Shown: positions 15,762 to 24,611, counted from the stretch's first letter. The stretch is DNA of 64,000 bases from Nocardioides silvaticus (GCF_003160695.1 NZ_QGDD01000001.1:62001-126000); one strand, 5' to 3'. Numbers and translations are program-made. The notes: generated by a model not told the origin, from the letters alone.

Positions 15762-17066
15762 ATGACCTCTTCCGCCACGCTCGCCGACCCCTGGCCCGCG
15801 CCCGTGGCGACCGGTCCGGTCGAGGCCGTGGTCTCGCTCCCCGGCAGCAAGTCGCTCACCAACCGCGCGCTGGTGCTGGCGGCGCTGGCCGACCGGCCGT
15901 CCGTCGTACGACGTGCGTTGCGGTCGCGCGACACCATGCTGATGGCGCAGGCCCTCACCGCGCTCGGCGCGCCCGTCGACACCTCCACCGAGGACTGGGC
16001 GGTCACGCCCCTGTCGGCGTCGGCCGGGTCCGTCGCAGCCGAGGTCGACTGCGGGCTGGCCGGCACGGTGATGCGGTTCGTGCCGCCGGTCGCCGGCTTG
16101 GTCGACGGCACGGTCGCGTTCGACGGCGACCCGCACATGCGCAACCGTCCGGTCGGCGAGGTGCTGACCGCGCTGACCGCACTCGGCGTCCGCGTCGACG
16201 ACGACGGCCGCGGCTCGCTGCCGTTCACCGTCGTCGGCACCGGAGCGGTGCCGGGCGGGACCGTCGTCATCGACGCGTCGGCGTCGTCGCAGTTCGTCTC
16301 GGCGCTGCTGCTCGCCGGCGCCCGCTACGAGCACGGGGTCGACGTGCGACACGACGGCAAGCCGGTCCCGTCCCTCCCCCACATCGAGATGACCGTCGCG
16401 ATGCTGCGCGACCGCGGCGTCGTGGTCGACGACGCCGACGCCAACCGCTGGGCCGTCGCACCGGGACCGGTCGCCGGTCGCGACGAGGCCATCGAGCCCG
16501 ACCTCTCGAACGCCGCCCCGTTCCTCGCCCTCGCCGCGGTCACCGGCGGCACGGTGACCGTGCGCCACTGGCCCGAGCGCACCACCCAGCCCGGCGACCT
16601 GCTGCGCGACCTGCTCGGGGCGATGGGGTGCCGGGTGTCGTGGACTGCCGACGACGGCCTCACCGTGGCCGGACCGGGCGACGGGCACCGCGGCCTCCGG
16701 GGCCTCGACGTCGACCTGCACGAGGCGGGCGAGCTCGCCCCCGCGATGGCCGCTCTCTGCGCCCTGGCCTCCACCCCCTCGCACCTGCGCGGCATCGCCC
16801 ACATCCGGGGCCACGAGACCGACCGGCTCGCCGCACTGGCCCAGGAGCTCGGCGCGCTCGGCGCCGACGTGACCGAGCATCCCGACGGGCTGTCGTTCCG
16901 TCCGGCACGGCTGACGGGCGGCGTGTTCCACACCTACGCCGACCACCGGATGGCGCACGCCGGGGTCGTCATCGGCGCCGTCGTGCCCGGCACCCTCGTC
17001 GAGGACGTCGCGACCACGAGCAAGACCTTCCCCGACTTCGCCTCGTTCTGGGCCGCGCTGCTCTGA
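15762..17066 (+). CDS. aroA: 3-phosphoshikimate 1-carboxyvinyltransferase (EPSP synthase)
   Basis: The sixth enzyme of the shikimate pathway, transferring enolpyruvyl from PEP to shikimate 3-phosphate. At 434 residues it has normal length. PGSKSLTNRALVLAAL near residue 27 is the N-terminal signature, LAGTVMRFVPP corresponds to the PEP-site loop, and RGHETDRLAAL matches the RxKESDR-like C-terminal signature, with TYADHRMAHA after it. Start ATG 15762. The stop overlaps the rsgA start by one base (TGATG), the arrangement usual in actinobacteria. Confidence 0.95.
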   Translation: MTSSATLADPWPAPVATGPVEAVVSLPGSKSLTNRALVLAALADRPSVVRRALRSRDTMLMAQALTALGAPVDTSTEDWAVTPLSASAGSVAAEVDCGLAGTVMRFVPPVAGLVDGTVAFDGDPHMRNRPVGEVLTALTALGVRVDDDGRGSLPFTVVGTGAVPGGTVVIDASASSQFVSALLLAGARYEHGVDVRHDGKPVPSLPHIEMTVAMLRDRGVVVDDADANRWAVAPGPVAGRDEAIEPDLSNAAPFLALAAVTGGTVTVRHWPERTTQPGDLLRDLLGAMGCRVSWTADDGLTVAGPGDGHRGLRGLDVDLHEAGELAPAMAALCALASTPSHLRGIAHIRGHETDRLAALAQELGALGADVTEHPDGLSFRPARLTGGVFHTYADHRMAHAGVVIGAVVPGTLVEDVATTSKTFPDFASFWAALL

Positions 17067-18085
17067 TGGCGGGCCCGGGCCGGTACGGCGAGCACGACGT
17101 CGAGCACTACGAGCGTCCCCGCCGCCGCACCCGTCCCCGCACCAAGGAGCGTCCGTCCTACGCCGACGCCGTCGACGGCACCGTCGTCACGGTGGACCGC
17201 GGTCGCTACACCCTCCTCGTCGAGGGCCGGCGGGTGCTGGCGATGAAGGCCCGGCCCCTGGGCCGGAAGGGCGTGGTCGTGGGCGACCGGGTCCGCGTCG
17301 TCGGTGACGTCTCGGGCAAGGACGGCACCCTCGCCCGCATCGTCGAGGTGGGCGAGCGCGAGACCGTGCTGCGTCGTACCGCCGACGACGACGACCCCGT
17401 CGAGCGCGTGATCGTCGCCAACGCGAGCCAGCTCGTCGTCGTGACCGCGCTGGCCGACCCCGAGCCTCGGTCGCGGTGGATCGACCGGGCGCTGGTGGCG
17501 GCGTACGACGCCGGCATGGCGCCGCTCCTCTGCCTCACCAAGGCCGACCTCGAGGACCCCGAGACCCTGCTGTCGACCTACCGCTCGCTCGGCGTGCCGT
17601 GGGTCGTCACCCGTCGCGGGACCGACGGCGCGATCGTCGGGCTCGAGGACCTGCGGGAGCGGCTGGCCGGTCGCAGCAGCGTGCTGATCGGTCAGAGCGG
17701 CGTCGGCAAGTCGACGCTGGTCAACGCACTGGTGCCCGAAGCGCAGCGGGAGACCGGCCACGTCAACGCGGTGACCGGCCAGGGACGCCACACGTCGACC
17801 TCGGCGATCATGCTCGAGCTGCCCGGGGACGGTTCGGAGCGCGGCTGGATCGTCGACACCCCGGGCATCCGCTCGTTCGGCCTCGCCCACGTGCAGCCCG
17901 AGCACCTGATCGAGGCCTTTCCCGACCTCGACGAGATGACCGAGGACTGCCCGCGCGGCTGCACCCACGGCGAGGACGAGCCCGAGTGCGGTCTGGACGA
18001 GGCGATCGACGCCGGCGAGGCCGATCCCGAGCGGGTCGCCTCGTTCCGTCGGCTGCTCGCCGCGCGGTCGGTGACCGACTACTGA
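17066..18085 (+). CDS. rsgA: Ribosome small subunit-dependent GTPase RsgA
   Basis: A 339-residue circularly permuted GTPase that helps mature the 30S subunit. An OB-fold domain (about 35-95) precedes the GTPase domain with its permuted motif order: LTKAD (G4) first, then GQSGVGKST (G1), the T-containing GQGRHTST (G2) and DTPGIRSFG (G3). The C-terminus carries the zinc-binding cluster DCPRGCTHGEDEPECG. The N-terminal extension of about 30 residues is basic. ATG 17066 overlaps the aroA stop, so the two are coupled. Confidence 0.95.
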   Translation: MAGPGRYGEHDVEHYERPRRRTRPRTKERPSYADAVDGTVVTVDRGRYTLLVEGRRVLAMKARPLGRKGVVVGDRVRVVGDVSGKDGTLARIVEVGERETVLRRTADDDDPVERVIVANASQLVVVTALADPEPRSRWIDRALVAAYDAGMAPLLCLTKADLEDPETLLSTYRSLGVPWVVTRRGTDGAIVGLEDLRERLAGRSSVLIGQSGVGKSTLVNALVPEAQRETGHVNAVTGQGRHTSTSAIMLELPGDGSERGWIVDTPGIRSFGLAHVQPEHLIEAFPDLDEMTEDCPRGCTHGEDEPECGLDEAIDAGEADPERVASFRRLLAARSVTDY

Positions 18086-18099
18086 GCAGTGGCGTGGGA

Positions 18100-18549
18100 T
18101 CAGTCGCCGACGCCGTACCAGGCGATCTGGGCACCGGCGTCGCCCGTCAGGATCGCGTAGACCAGCGTCAGGACCGCGAGAGCAGCGAGGACGACGCCGA
18201 GCACGATGCGGACTGCCCCCTCACGGCGGTGCAAACCGGTCGCGGCGAGGGCGGCGGCAGCGAAGCCGGTGGCGGCCCAGCGGAAGATGTCGGCGCGGTC
18301 CTCGTGGGTCTCGAGGAGCTCGGCGAGCGGGCCGCCGTACGGGTTCCCGTCGACGAGGTCCTCCCCCGAGAGGTAGGCCGTCCACACAGCACCGACCGCG
18401 ATCAGCGCGCCCACCAGCACCGGCCACCGCAGCCAGTCCCGCCAGCGACCCGGCACCGCGTAGACGATCGCGGCGAGGGCTGCCAGAGGTGTCAGGACGA
18501 CAGCGCCGTGGACCACGAGAGCATGCAGTGGCAGACCGTTGATCTCCAT
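18100..18549 (-). CDS. DUF2231 family membrane protein
   Basis: A 149-residue protein with four predicted membrane helices. It begins MEINGLPLHALVVHGAVVL, the diagnostic start of the DUF2231 family (small integral membrane proteins, sometimes suspected of haem or redox roles because of conserved histidines in the first helix). I chose ATG 18549 because the family motif starts immediately there, although the frame is open to 18612. It is divergent from hisN and its 3' end is 14 bp from that of rsgA. Confidence 0.75.
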   Translation of the reverse strand: MEINGLPLHALVVHGAVVLTPLAALAAIVYAVPGRWRDWLRWPVLVGALIAVGAVWTAYLSGEDLVDGNPYGGPLAELLETHEDRADIFRWAATGFAAAALAATGLHRREGAVRIVLGVVLAALAVLTLVYAILTGDAGAQIAWYGVGD

Positions 18550-18650
18550 GACGAAAGAGTGCATCACGTGAGGCATCACGGAGCGGAGGCTCGACCGGTT
18601 CATCCCTCGCACCGCGGCGACGGCGGGCGAGGTCTGGCTAGGGTGAGCCC

Positions 18651-19523
18651 GTGAGCACCGACTACACCGACGACCTCCGGCTGGCGCACCTGCTGGCGGA
18701 CGACGCGGACTCGCTCACCCAGGCCCGGTTCAAGGCGATCGACCTGCACGTGATGAGCAAGCCGGACCTGACCCCGGTGACCGATGCCGACCAGGCCGTC
18801 GAGGAGTCGATCCGCCGTACTCTCTCCAAGGCGCGGAGCCGCGACGCCATCACCGGCGAGGAGCAGGGCAGCTCGGGCCACTCGCAGCGGCGCTGGATCG
18901 TCGACCCGATCGACGGCACCAAGAACTTCGTCCGCGGCGTCCCCGTCTGGGCCACCCTCATCGCCCTCGCCGTCGACGGCGAGGTCGTGCTGGGCGTGGT
19001 GTCGGCACCGCAGCTGCAGCGCCGTTGGTGGGCCTCGACCGGGCAGGGCGCGTGGACCGGCAAGTCGCTGCTCAAGGCCACCCGGTGCCAGGTGTCCGAC
19101 GTCCGCCGCCTCGAGGACGCTTCGCTCTCCTACGCCTCCCTCAGCGGCTGGGAGGACCGCGGGCTCGGCGAGGACATGCTGGCCCTGATGCGGCGGGTCT
19201 GGCGGACGCGCGCGTACGGCGACTTCTGGTCCTACATGCTGCTCGCCGAGGGCGCGGTCGACGTGGCGGCCGAGCCGGAGCTCGAGGTCTACGACATGGC
19301 GGCCCTCGACATCATCGTGCGCGAGGCCGGCGGCCGGTTCACCTCCCTCGACGGGACCGACGGTCCGTGGGGCGGCAACGCCCTCGCCTCCAACGGCCAC
19401 CTCCACGACGCGGCGATGTCGTTCCTCGGCACGATGCCCGACGGCGAGGACGACCCCGACTGGCCCGGCAGCGGGCCCGGCACGGTTTCGGACATCTGGT
19501 CCCGGAGCCCGCGCCGCGAGTAG
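18651..19523 (+). CDS. hisN: Histidinol-phosphatase, inositol monophosphatase family
   Basis: A 290-residue Mg-dependent phosphatase. WIVDPIDGTKNFVRGVP is the IMPase metal-binding signature, TGEEQG contributes the second-site Glu, and EVYDMAALDIIVREAGG is the C-terminal metal-ligand motif. This particular form, with GVPVWATLIAL after the signature, is the actinobacterial HisN, which makes L-histidinol from its phosphate in histidine biosynthesis; no other his gene is adjacent. The start is GTG 18651. The acidic C-terminal tail after about 265 is not part of the fold. Confidence 0.85.
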   Translation: MSTDYTDDLRLAHLLADDADSLTQARFKAIDLHVMSKPDLTPVTDADQAVEESIRRTLSKARSRDAITGEEQGSSGHSQRRWIVDPIDGTKNFVRGVPVWATLIALAVDGEVVLGVVSAPQLQRRWWASTGQGAWTGKSLLKATRCQVSDVRRLEDASLSYASLSGWEDRGLGEDMLALMRRVWRTRAYGDFWSYMLLAEGAVDVAAEPELEVYDMAALDIIVREAGGRFTSLDGTDGPWGGNALASNGHLHDAAMSFLGTMPDGEDDPDWPGSGPGTVSDIWSRSPRRE

Positions 19524-19533
19524 CCTGCGTCAC

Positions 19534-19965
19534 ATGCGCATCAAGGATGTTCTCCAAGCCAAGCAGCACCGGGACGTCGTCACGATCCGCCCCGAGGCAG
19601 GGGTGCGGGAGCTGGTCGCGACGCTCGCCGAGCACAACATCGGTGCCCTCATCGTCAGTTCCGACGGCAGCACGATGGACGGCATCGTCAGCGAGCGCGA
19701 CGTGGTGCGCCGGATGCACAGCGACGGCACCGTCATCGACAACACGGTCGGCGCGATCATGACCGAGGTCGTGCAGACCTGCTCCCCCGACGACGACCTC
19801 GACGACGTGATGAAGGTGATGACCGAGGGCCGGTTTCGCCACATCCCCGTCTGCGCAGGTGCCGACCTGGTCGGCATCGTGAGCATCGGCGACCTGGTGA
19901 AGCACAAGATCGACCAGCTCCAGTTCGAGCGGGACCAGCTCGACTCGTACGTGCACCAGTCGTAG
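19534..19965 (+). CDS. CBS domain pair protein
   Basis: A 143-residue protein made of two CBS domains: VTIRPEAGVRELVATLAEHN with IVSERDVVR, then MTEVVQTCSPDDDLDDVMK with GIVSIGDLVK. Such stand-alone pairs bind adenosyl nucleotides and act as energy sensors on partner proteins; similar proteins are induced by hypoxia in mycobacteria. ATG 19534 is 10 bp after the hisN stop, so the genes may be co-transcribed. Confidence 0.85.
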   Translation: MRIKDVLQAKQHRDVVTIRPEAGVRELVATLAEHNIGALIVSSDGSTMDGIVSERDVVRRMHSDGTVIDNTVGAIMTEVVQTCSPDDDLDDVMKVMTEGRFRHIPVCAGADLVGIVSIGDLVKHKIDQLQFERDQLDSYVHQS

Positions 19966-19967
19966 AG

Positions 19968-19990
19968 GGTCTCGACAGGCTCGACCACCG
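19968..19990. repeat. Dispersed 23-bp repeat, copy 1 (intergenic)
   Basis: A 23-bp sequence beginning GGTCTCGACAGG and ending CTCGACCACCG, identical to 34607-34629 inside egtB. The outer GGT/ACC and inner CGA/TCG pairs can form a small stem. It lies between the CBS and FKBP genes. I know this family as a dispersed REP-like element in Nocardioides-type genomes; that is recollection, not a search result. Confidence 0.6.
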
Positions 19991-20009
19991 AGGCACCTAG
20001 GGTGGACGC

Positions 20010-20378
20010 ATGGAGAAGCCTGAGATCGAGTTCTTCGACCCCGAGCCGCCCGCGGACCTGGTGATCACTGACGTCACCGTCGGCGACGGCGCCGAGGCGA
20101 CGCCCGGCAGCACCGTGTCGGTGCACTACGTGGGCGTCGCCCACTCGAGCGGCGAGGAGTTCGACGCGTCCTACAACCGCGGCGCGCCGCTCCAGTTCCG
20201 GCTCGGCGTCGGCCAGGTCATCCAGGGCTGGGACACCGGCGTGCAGGGCATGAAGGTCGGCGGCCGGCGGCAGCTGGTCATCCCGCCGCACCTGGGGTAC
20301 GGCGACCGCGGGGCCGGTGGCGTGATCAAGCCGGGCGAGACGCTGATCTTCGTCGTCGACCTGCTCGGCGTCAGCTGA
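20010..20378 (+). CDS. FKBP-type peptidyl-prolyl cis-trans isomerase
   Basis: A 122-residue single-domain FKBP. VSVHYVGVA, EFDASYNRGAPLQFRLGVGQ, VIQGWDTGVQGMKVGGRRQL and IPPHLGYGDRGAGGVIKPGE are the standard blocks with all active-site aromatics (Tyr, Phe, Trp, Tyr). No signal peptide, so it works in the cytosol as a folding catalyst. ATG 20010. A hairpin between this gene and the convergent FAD oxidase gene probably ends both transcripts. Confidence 0.92.
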   Translation: MEKPEIEFFDPEPPADLVITDVTVGDGAEATPGSTVSVHYVGVAHSSGEEFDASYNRGAPLQFRLGVGQVIQGWDTGVQGMKVGGRRQLVIPPHLGYGDRGAGGVIKPGETLIFVVDLLGVS

Positions 20379-20401
20379 CGCCTGGCTCGACAGCCACCGG
20401 G

Positions 20402-20418
20402 CCCGGCGTCGTGCCGGG
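20402..20418. terminator. Hairpin between convergent genes
   Basis: CCCGGC-GTCGT-GCCGGG, a perfect 6-bp stem between the facing 3' ends of the FKBP and FAD oxidase genes. No T tract. Confidence 0.5.
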
Positions 20419-20421
20419 ACT

Positions 20422-21816
20422 TCATCCCCCGACGCCGGTCGTGAACGTCCCCTGCGGGTCGAGCGCAGCGCGGACCTCGCACAGACGGGCCCAGTCCTCG
20501 CCGTCGTGGAAACGGCTGCCGTCGACCCGCGCCTCGGTGAACGTCGGGAGCAGGGCCACCCGGCTCCACCGCGCCATCGCGCGAACCACCTGGTAGGCGG
20601 CGGCCTTGCCGGCGACGGCTGCCTGCGGGGTCGGGGCGACCGCGATGCAGTAGAGCGCGTAGTCGCCCTCGAACCGGCGCAGCGCACCCGCGGCCCCGGC
20701 GTCGCGCGCCAGCGCCCCGCCGAGGTGGCGGAGCTCGGCGAACATCAGGCCGCTCGTCGTGCCCGGACCGACCTGCTCGAGGAACGCGGCGACGGCGTCG
20801 TCGTCGAGCTCGCCGAGGACGGCGTGGTCGCTGACGGCCGGCACCGGGGCCGGCGGGTCCATGTGGACGTGCAGCAGCTGCCCGGACGGGATCCGGGCGA
20901 ACGTGTCGACCTCCGGCTCCAGGGCCCGCAGTGGGGCGAGCACGGCCGCGGCCGTGTCGTCGTCCTCGAGCACGGCGCCGTCGATCACGACCACGTGGCG
21001 GCCGGAGAGGAACGGCGGCAGCTCGGGCAGCGGCGGGAAGCTCATCACCCGCAGCGAGGTGGTCACCGACTCGGGAGCGGTGCGGGTCCACTCGGTCCAG
21101 GCGCGGACCACCTCGGGCGCCCGCTCGCGGTCCCACAGCAGCATGCCGGCGAAGACGTCGGCGTACGGCAGCAGCGCCAGCTCCAGCGCCACCACGACGC
21201 CGACGCCGCCCCCACCACCGCGGACCGCCCAGAACAGGTCGGGCTGCTCGTCGGCGGTCGCCCGGACGACGGAGCCGTCGGCGGTGACGACCTCCACGGC
21301 GGTCACGCTGTTGGCGGCGATGCCGTGCTGCCGGCCGAAGAAGGAGAGTCCGCCCCCGAGCACGTAGCCGGCGACGCCCACGTCGGGCGCGCTGCCGTGG
21401 AGAGCGGTGAGTCCGTGGGCGGAGGCCGCGGTGACGACCTCCCCCCACTGGGTCCCGCCGAGCACCCGGGCGGTGCGGGTCTCGGGGTCGACGGTCGTGC
21501 CGGTCAGCGCAATGAGCCGGACCAGCACGACGTCGTCGAGGGACGCCTCCGCCAGCGGGCCCATGCCGTGTCCGGTGCTCATCGTGACGACGCGCAGCCC
21601 GGCCGCGGCGGCGGCCCGGACGACGGCGACGACGTCCTCGACGGAGGTCGGTACGGCGACGGCGGCGGGCCGCAGGTCGACGGCGAGGTTCCAGGCGGCG
21701 CGTGCGGCGTCGTACCCCTCGGAACCGGGGCGGAGGAGGGCGCCGGTGGCCTCGAGGTCGTCGAGGGTCGCGGCGCGGACGGAGGTGGCGGTCTGGTCGA
21801 GATCGATGCTGTTCAT
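20422..21816 (-). CDS. FAD-binding (PCMH-type) oxidoreductase
   Basis: A 464-residue flavoprotein of the BBE/6-hydroxynicotine-oxidase-like group. VAVPTSVEDVVAVVRAAAAA opens the PCMH FAD domain; STGHGMG holds the histidine at the place where relatives link FAD covalently; GVAGYVLGGGLSFFGRQHG is the second FAD loop. The berberine-bridge C-terminal motif with its Tyr is not clear, and the segment before the end reads FEGDYALYCIAV. Substrate unknown. ATG 21816 is used; a GTG two codons earlier is possible. It is divergent from a LuxR regulator across a region with two large inverted repeats, so it is probably that regulator's target. Confidence 0.8.
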   Translation of the reverse strand: MNSIDLDQTATSVRAATLDDLEATGALLRPGSEGYDAARAAWNLAVDLRPAAVAVPTSVEDVVAVVRAAAAAGLRVVTMSTGHGMGPLAEASLDDVVLVRLIALTGTTVDPETRTARVLGGTQWGEVVTAASAHGLTALHGSAPDVGVAGYVLGGGLSFFGRQHGIAANSVTAVEVVTADGSVVRATADEQPDLFWAVRGGGGGVGVVVALELALLPYADVFAGMLLWDRERAPEVVRAWTEWTRTAPESVTTSLRVMSFPPLPELPPFLSGRHVVVIDGAVLEDDDTAAAVLAPLRALEPEVDTFARIPSGQLLHVHMDPPAPVPAVSDHAVLGELDDDAVAAFLEQVGPGTTSGLMFAELRHLGGALARDAGAAGALRRFEGDYALYCIAVAPTPQAAVAGKAAAYQVVRAMARWSRVALLPTFTEARVDGSRFHDGEDWARLCEVRAALDPQGTFTTGVGG

Positions 21817-21887
21817 GTCCACAACGGTCGGGTCTACGCCCCGGCGCCGACCATCCCTGTCGTTCGGGTAGTTCCGCGCCTGCGGAC

Positions 21888-21918
21888 CTGGGTGGTCCAG
21901 ACCACCCAGACTTCTGGG
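21888..21918. promoter_or_regulatory. Overlapping perfect inverted repeats between oxidoreductase and LuxR genes
   Basis: Arms CTGGGTGGTC (21888-21897) and GACCACCCAG (21900-21909) are perfect over 10 bp with CA between. The right arm overlaps a second repeat, CCCAGA-CT-TCTGGG (21905-21918). Located about 40 bp before the LuxR start and 70 bp before the oxidase start; a strong operator candidate. Confidence 0.7.
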
Positions 21919-21956
21919 ATGGTGCGAACGGCGCTCGTCCCGGACACTTCACTACC

Positions 21957-23084
21957 GTGACCCGCGACCTGACTGCCGCTCGTGTCCGCCAGGACATCGA
22001 CGTGGTGGCGCGCGCCGGGCTCGACCTGGAGACCTTCCTCGAGGAGTCGGTCACCTCGATCGCGCGGGCGCTGCCGTGGGTCGCCGCGTGCATCGCGACC
22101 CACGACCCGAGCACGCACCTGCTGACCAGCGCCCGGAAGTACGGCTACCTGCGCGACCGCAACGACCACGACCACGAGTTCGGACTGGTCGAGTACGGCC
22201 ACGTCGAGGCCACCGCGTTCACCGAGCTGGCGGCCGCGGACTTCCCCGCGGCCGGCGTCCACCTGGTCACCGAGGGCGAGGTCGACCGCTCGCACCGGAT
22301 GAGCTCGTTCATGCGCCCCCGGTTCGACTTCGGCGACGAGGCGCGGCTGGCGTTCCGGGACGGCCGCCAGGTCTGGGGCGCGATGGCGCTCTTCCGTGGC
22401 GACGACGACCGCCCGTTCGACCGCTCGGAGATCGAGTTCCTCGCCTCGCTGTCGGCGCCGTTCGCCCACGGCGTCCGCACCGGCGTGCTGTCCCGGCTCT
22501 CCGACGCCCCGCCGCCCGTCGACAGCAGCGGGCCGGCCGTGGTCGTCGTCGACAGCAACGACGAGATCGCCTCGATGAGCCTCGGCGCCGAGCAGCGGCT
22601 GGCCGAGCTCGTGGACGGCGAGGCCGCGGGCGACCCGATCGCCACGATCGGTGCGCTGGTGGGCGCTGCCCGGCGCTACGGACGGGGCGAGACGAGCACG
22701 CCGCCGCGCAGCCGGGTCCGCACCCGCAGCGGCATGTGGCTGGTGCTGCACGCCGGCCCCTTGATGTCGCGCGACGACCGCCAGGGCGAGGTCGTCATCA
22801 CGATCGAGGAGGCCCGGCCCCCGGAGATCGTGGCGCTCGTCGTCGCCGCGTTCGGCCTCACCCCGCGCGAGCGGGACGTGACCCAGCTGGTGCTCCAGGG
22901 GGTCGACACCAAGGAGATCGGCGCGACCCTCCACCTCTCGGCCTACACCGTCCAGGACCACCTCAAGTCGGTCTTCGAGAAGGCCGGCGTCCGGTCGCGG
23001 CGCGAGCTGATATCGCGGATCTACTTCGACCAGTACGTGCCGCGGATGGGCGCCGAGCTCACGCCGTCGGGATGGTTCGCCTGA
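21957..23084 (+). CDS. LuxR family transcriptional regulator with GAF-like domain
   Basis: A 375-residue regulator. The N-terminal half (about 15-170) looks like a GAF sensory domain; the middle (about 185-290) resembles a PAS-like fold; the C-terminus has a LuxR helix-turn-helix (LTPRERDVTQLVLQGVDTKE, then LSAYTVQDHLKSVFEKAGVR). No phosphoacceptor receiver domain. The start is GTG 21957; the open frame upstream crosses the promoter region. It is divergent from the FAD oxidoreductase, with the double inverted repeat between them, so it most likely controls that gene and itself. Confidence 0.85.
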   Translation: MTRDLTAARVRQDIDVVARAGLDLETFLEESVTSIARALPWVAACIATHDPSTHLLTSARKYGYLRDRNDHDHEFGLVEYGHVEATAFTELAAADFPAAGVHLVTEGEVDRSHRMSSFMRPRFDFGDEARLAFRDGRQVWGAMALFRGDDDRPFDRSEIEFLASLSAPFAHGVRTGVLSRLSDAPPPVDSSGPAVVVVDSNDEIASMSLGAEQRLAELVDGEAAGDPIATIGALVGAARRYGRGETSTPPRSRVRTRSGMWLVLHAGPLMSRDDRQGEVVITIEEARPPEIVALVVAAFGLTPRERDVTQLVLQGVDTKEIGATLHLSAYTVQDHLKSVFEKAGVRSRRELISRIYFDQYVPRMGAELTPSGWFA

Positions 23085-23096
23085 GTCCCCGCCCAC

Positions 23097-23342
23097 CTAC
23101 CAGGGCAGGTCGTCCTTCACCTCGCCGGTGACGACGCGAGCGGACTGGGCGGCCACGGCGACGACGTCGCCGTCCTGCAGCTGGCGCCCGCGGCGGGTCT
23201 CGACGTCGCCGTTGACCCGCACCATGCCGGCCGCGAGGAGGGGCTTGGCCTCCGCGCCGGTGTCGACCAGGTTCGCCAGCTTGAGGAACTGACCGAGCTT
23301 GATCGACTCGTCGGAGATCGCCACGTCGAAGGGGTCGGGCAT
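23097..23342 (-). CDS. RNA-binding S4 domain protein
   Basis: An 81-residue stand-alone S4 domain: IKLGQFLKLANLVDTGAEAK and AGMVRVNGDVETRRGRQL, ending in a short acidic tail. Such proteins bind structured RNA, often ribosome-related (the YaaA/RqcP-like group). ATG 23342. It follows the DUF445 gene on the same strand by 9 bp and is probably co-transcribed with it. Confidence 0.85.
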   Translation of the reverse strand: MPDPFDVAISDESIKLGQFLKLANLVDTGAEAKPLLAAGMVRVNGDVETRRGRQLQDGDVVAVAAQSARVVTGEVKDDLPW

Positions 23343-23351
23343 GCTCCAACC

Positions 23352-24611
23352 CTAGTGAACGGCCAGCGAGGCGGCGTGGATGACGACGCCCACGAGACCA
23401 CCGACGATGGTGCCGTTGATGCGGATGAACTGGAGGTCGCGTCCCACGTGCAGCTCGATCCGCTGCGACGCCTCCTTGCCGTCCCAGCGCTCGATGGTGT
23501 GGGTGATGATCGCGGTGACCTCGCTGCCGTAGCGGTCGACGGCGAAGACGGCGAGGTCGGCCGCCCAGTGGTCGAGCCGCTCGCGGAGGTCGGCGTCCTC
23601 GTTCAGCCGGGTCGCGAACAGCTCGACCTCGAGCAGCAACCGCTTGTGCACGGCGCCCTCCGGGTCGTCGAGCGACTTCACCAGCGCCTCGCGCAGGGCG
23701 TTCCAGACGGCGATGGCCGTCCGGGTGACCGCGGGGTGGTCGAGCAGCCGCTCCTTGAGCCGCTCGGCGCGCTCCTGGGTGGCCGGGTCGGAGAGCAGGT
23801 CGTCGGCGAGCTGCGTGAGCATCGAGTCGAGGGCGCGGCGGGCGCGGTGCTCCGGTTGGGCCCGGATCTCCGAGAGCCACCGCACCATCTCCAGGTGCAG
23901 CCGGTTGATGACGTAGGTGTTGACGCTGTCCGGCGCCCACCACGGCGCTCGCTCGCCGATCACCTCGTGCACGGTCTCGGGGTTGGCGATCAGCCAGTCG
24001 TGCAGCTCCGTCAGCGCCAGGTCGACCAGTCCGTGGTGGAGGTCGTCCGCGAGCGCCTCCTGCAGCAGGCCACCGAGCAGCGGGGCGACCGGCTCCTCGC
24101 GGAACCGCGGTGTCAGCGCGTCGTTGACGAGCGACTCGATGTGGTCCGGCCGCACCTTGGACAGGCCGATCGCAGCCAGGTCGGCCGCCTCCTCGACGAC
24201 CCGGGTCCCGTTGGCGGGCACGGCGAGCCAGGTGGCCACACGCTGGGAGATCCCGACCGACAGGATCCGCTCGCGGATGATGTCCTCCTGCAGGAAGTTC
24301 TCCCCGACGAACTGCTCGAGCCCCTTGCCCAGGTCGTCCTTGCGCTTCGGGACCAGCGCGGTGTGCGGGATCGGCAGCCCCAGCGGGTGCTTGAAGAGCG
24401 CCGTCACCGCGAACCAGTCCGCGATCGCGCCGACCATCGAGGCCTCGGCGCCCGCGTTGACGAAGCCGAGGAAGCCGTCCTGGTCGAGGGTGAGCACGTA
24501 GACGGCGGCCGCGAACAGGAGCAGCGACACCGCGACGGTGCGCATCCGACGCAGCGCGCTGCGTCGTACCTCGTCGGAGGCCTCTCCCACGAGCGGGTCG
24601 GCAGGCAGCAT
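23352..24611 (-). CDS. DUF445 family membrane-anchored protein
   Basis: A 419-residue protein: one N-terminal membrane segment (about 25-47), the family motif GAEASMVGAIADWFAVTALF, a long helical body and a second membrane segment at the very C-terminus (IVGGLVGVVIHAASLAVH). This is the YjiN/YheB-like DUF445 topology, function unknown. ATG 24611 is chosen because an excellent ribosome binding site (GGGAGGTGA) lies 8 bases upstream, which rules out the upstream GTG that overlaps it. Confidence 0.82.
   Translation of the reverse strand: MLPADPLVGEASDEVRRSALRRMRTVAVSLLLFAAAVYVLTLDQDGFLGFVNAGAEASMVGAIADWFAVTALFKHPLGLPIPHTALVPKRKDDLGKGLEQFVGENFLQEDIIRERILSVGISQRVATWLAVPANGTRVVEEAADLAAIGLSKVRPDHIESLVNDALTPRFREEPVAPLLGGLLQEALADDLHHGLVDLALTELHDWLIANPETVHEVIGERAPWWAPDSVNTYVINRLHLEMVRWLSEIRAQPEHRARRALDSMLTQLADDLLSDPATQERAERLKERLLDHPAVTRTAIAVWNALREALVKSLDDPEGAVHKRLLLEVELFATRLNEDADLRERLDHWAADLAVFAVDRYGSEVTAIITHTIERWDGKEASQRIELHVGRDLQFIRINGTIVGGLVGVVIHAASLAVH

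Noticed and set aside
14508..16958. An 816-codon open frame on the minus strand
   Set aside because: Antisense to the secreted-protein and aroA genes, His/Arg/Val/Gly-rich shadow composition, and crosses a strong terminator.
15762..17066. aroA as part of a resistance or accessory island
   Set aside because: Normal length, normal motifs and the usual aroA-rsgA coupling indicate the housekeeping copy.
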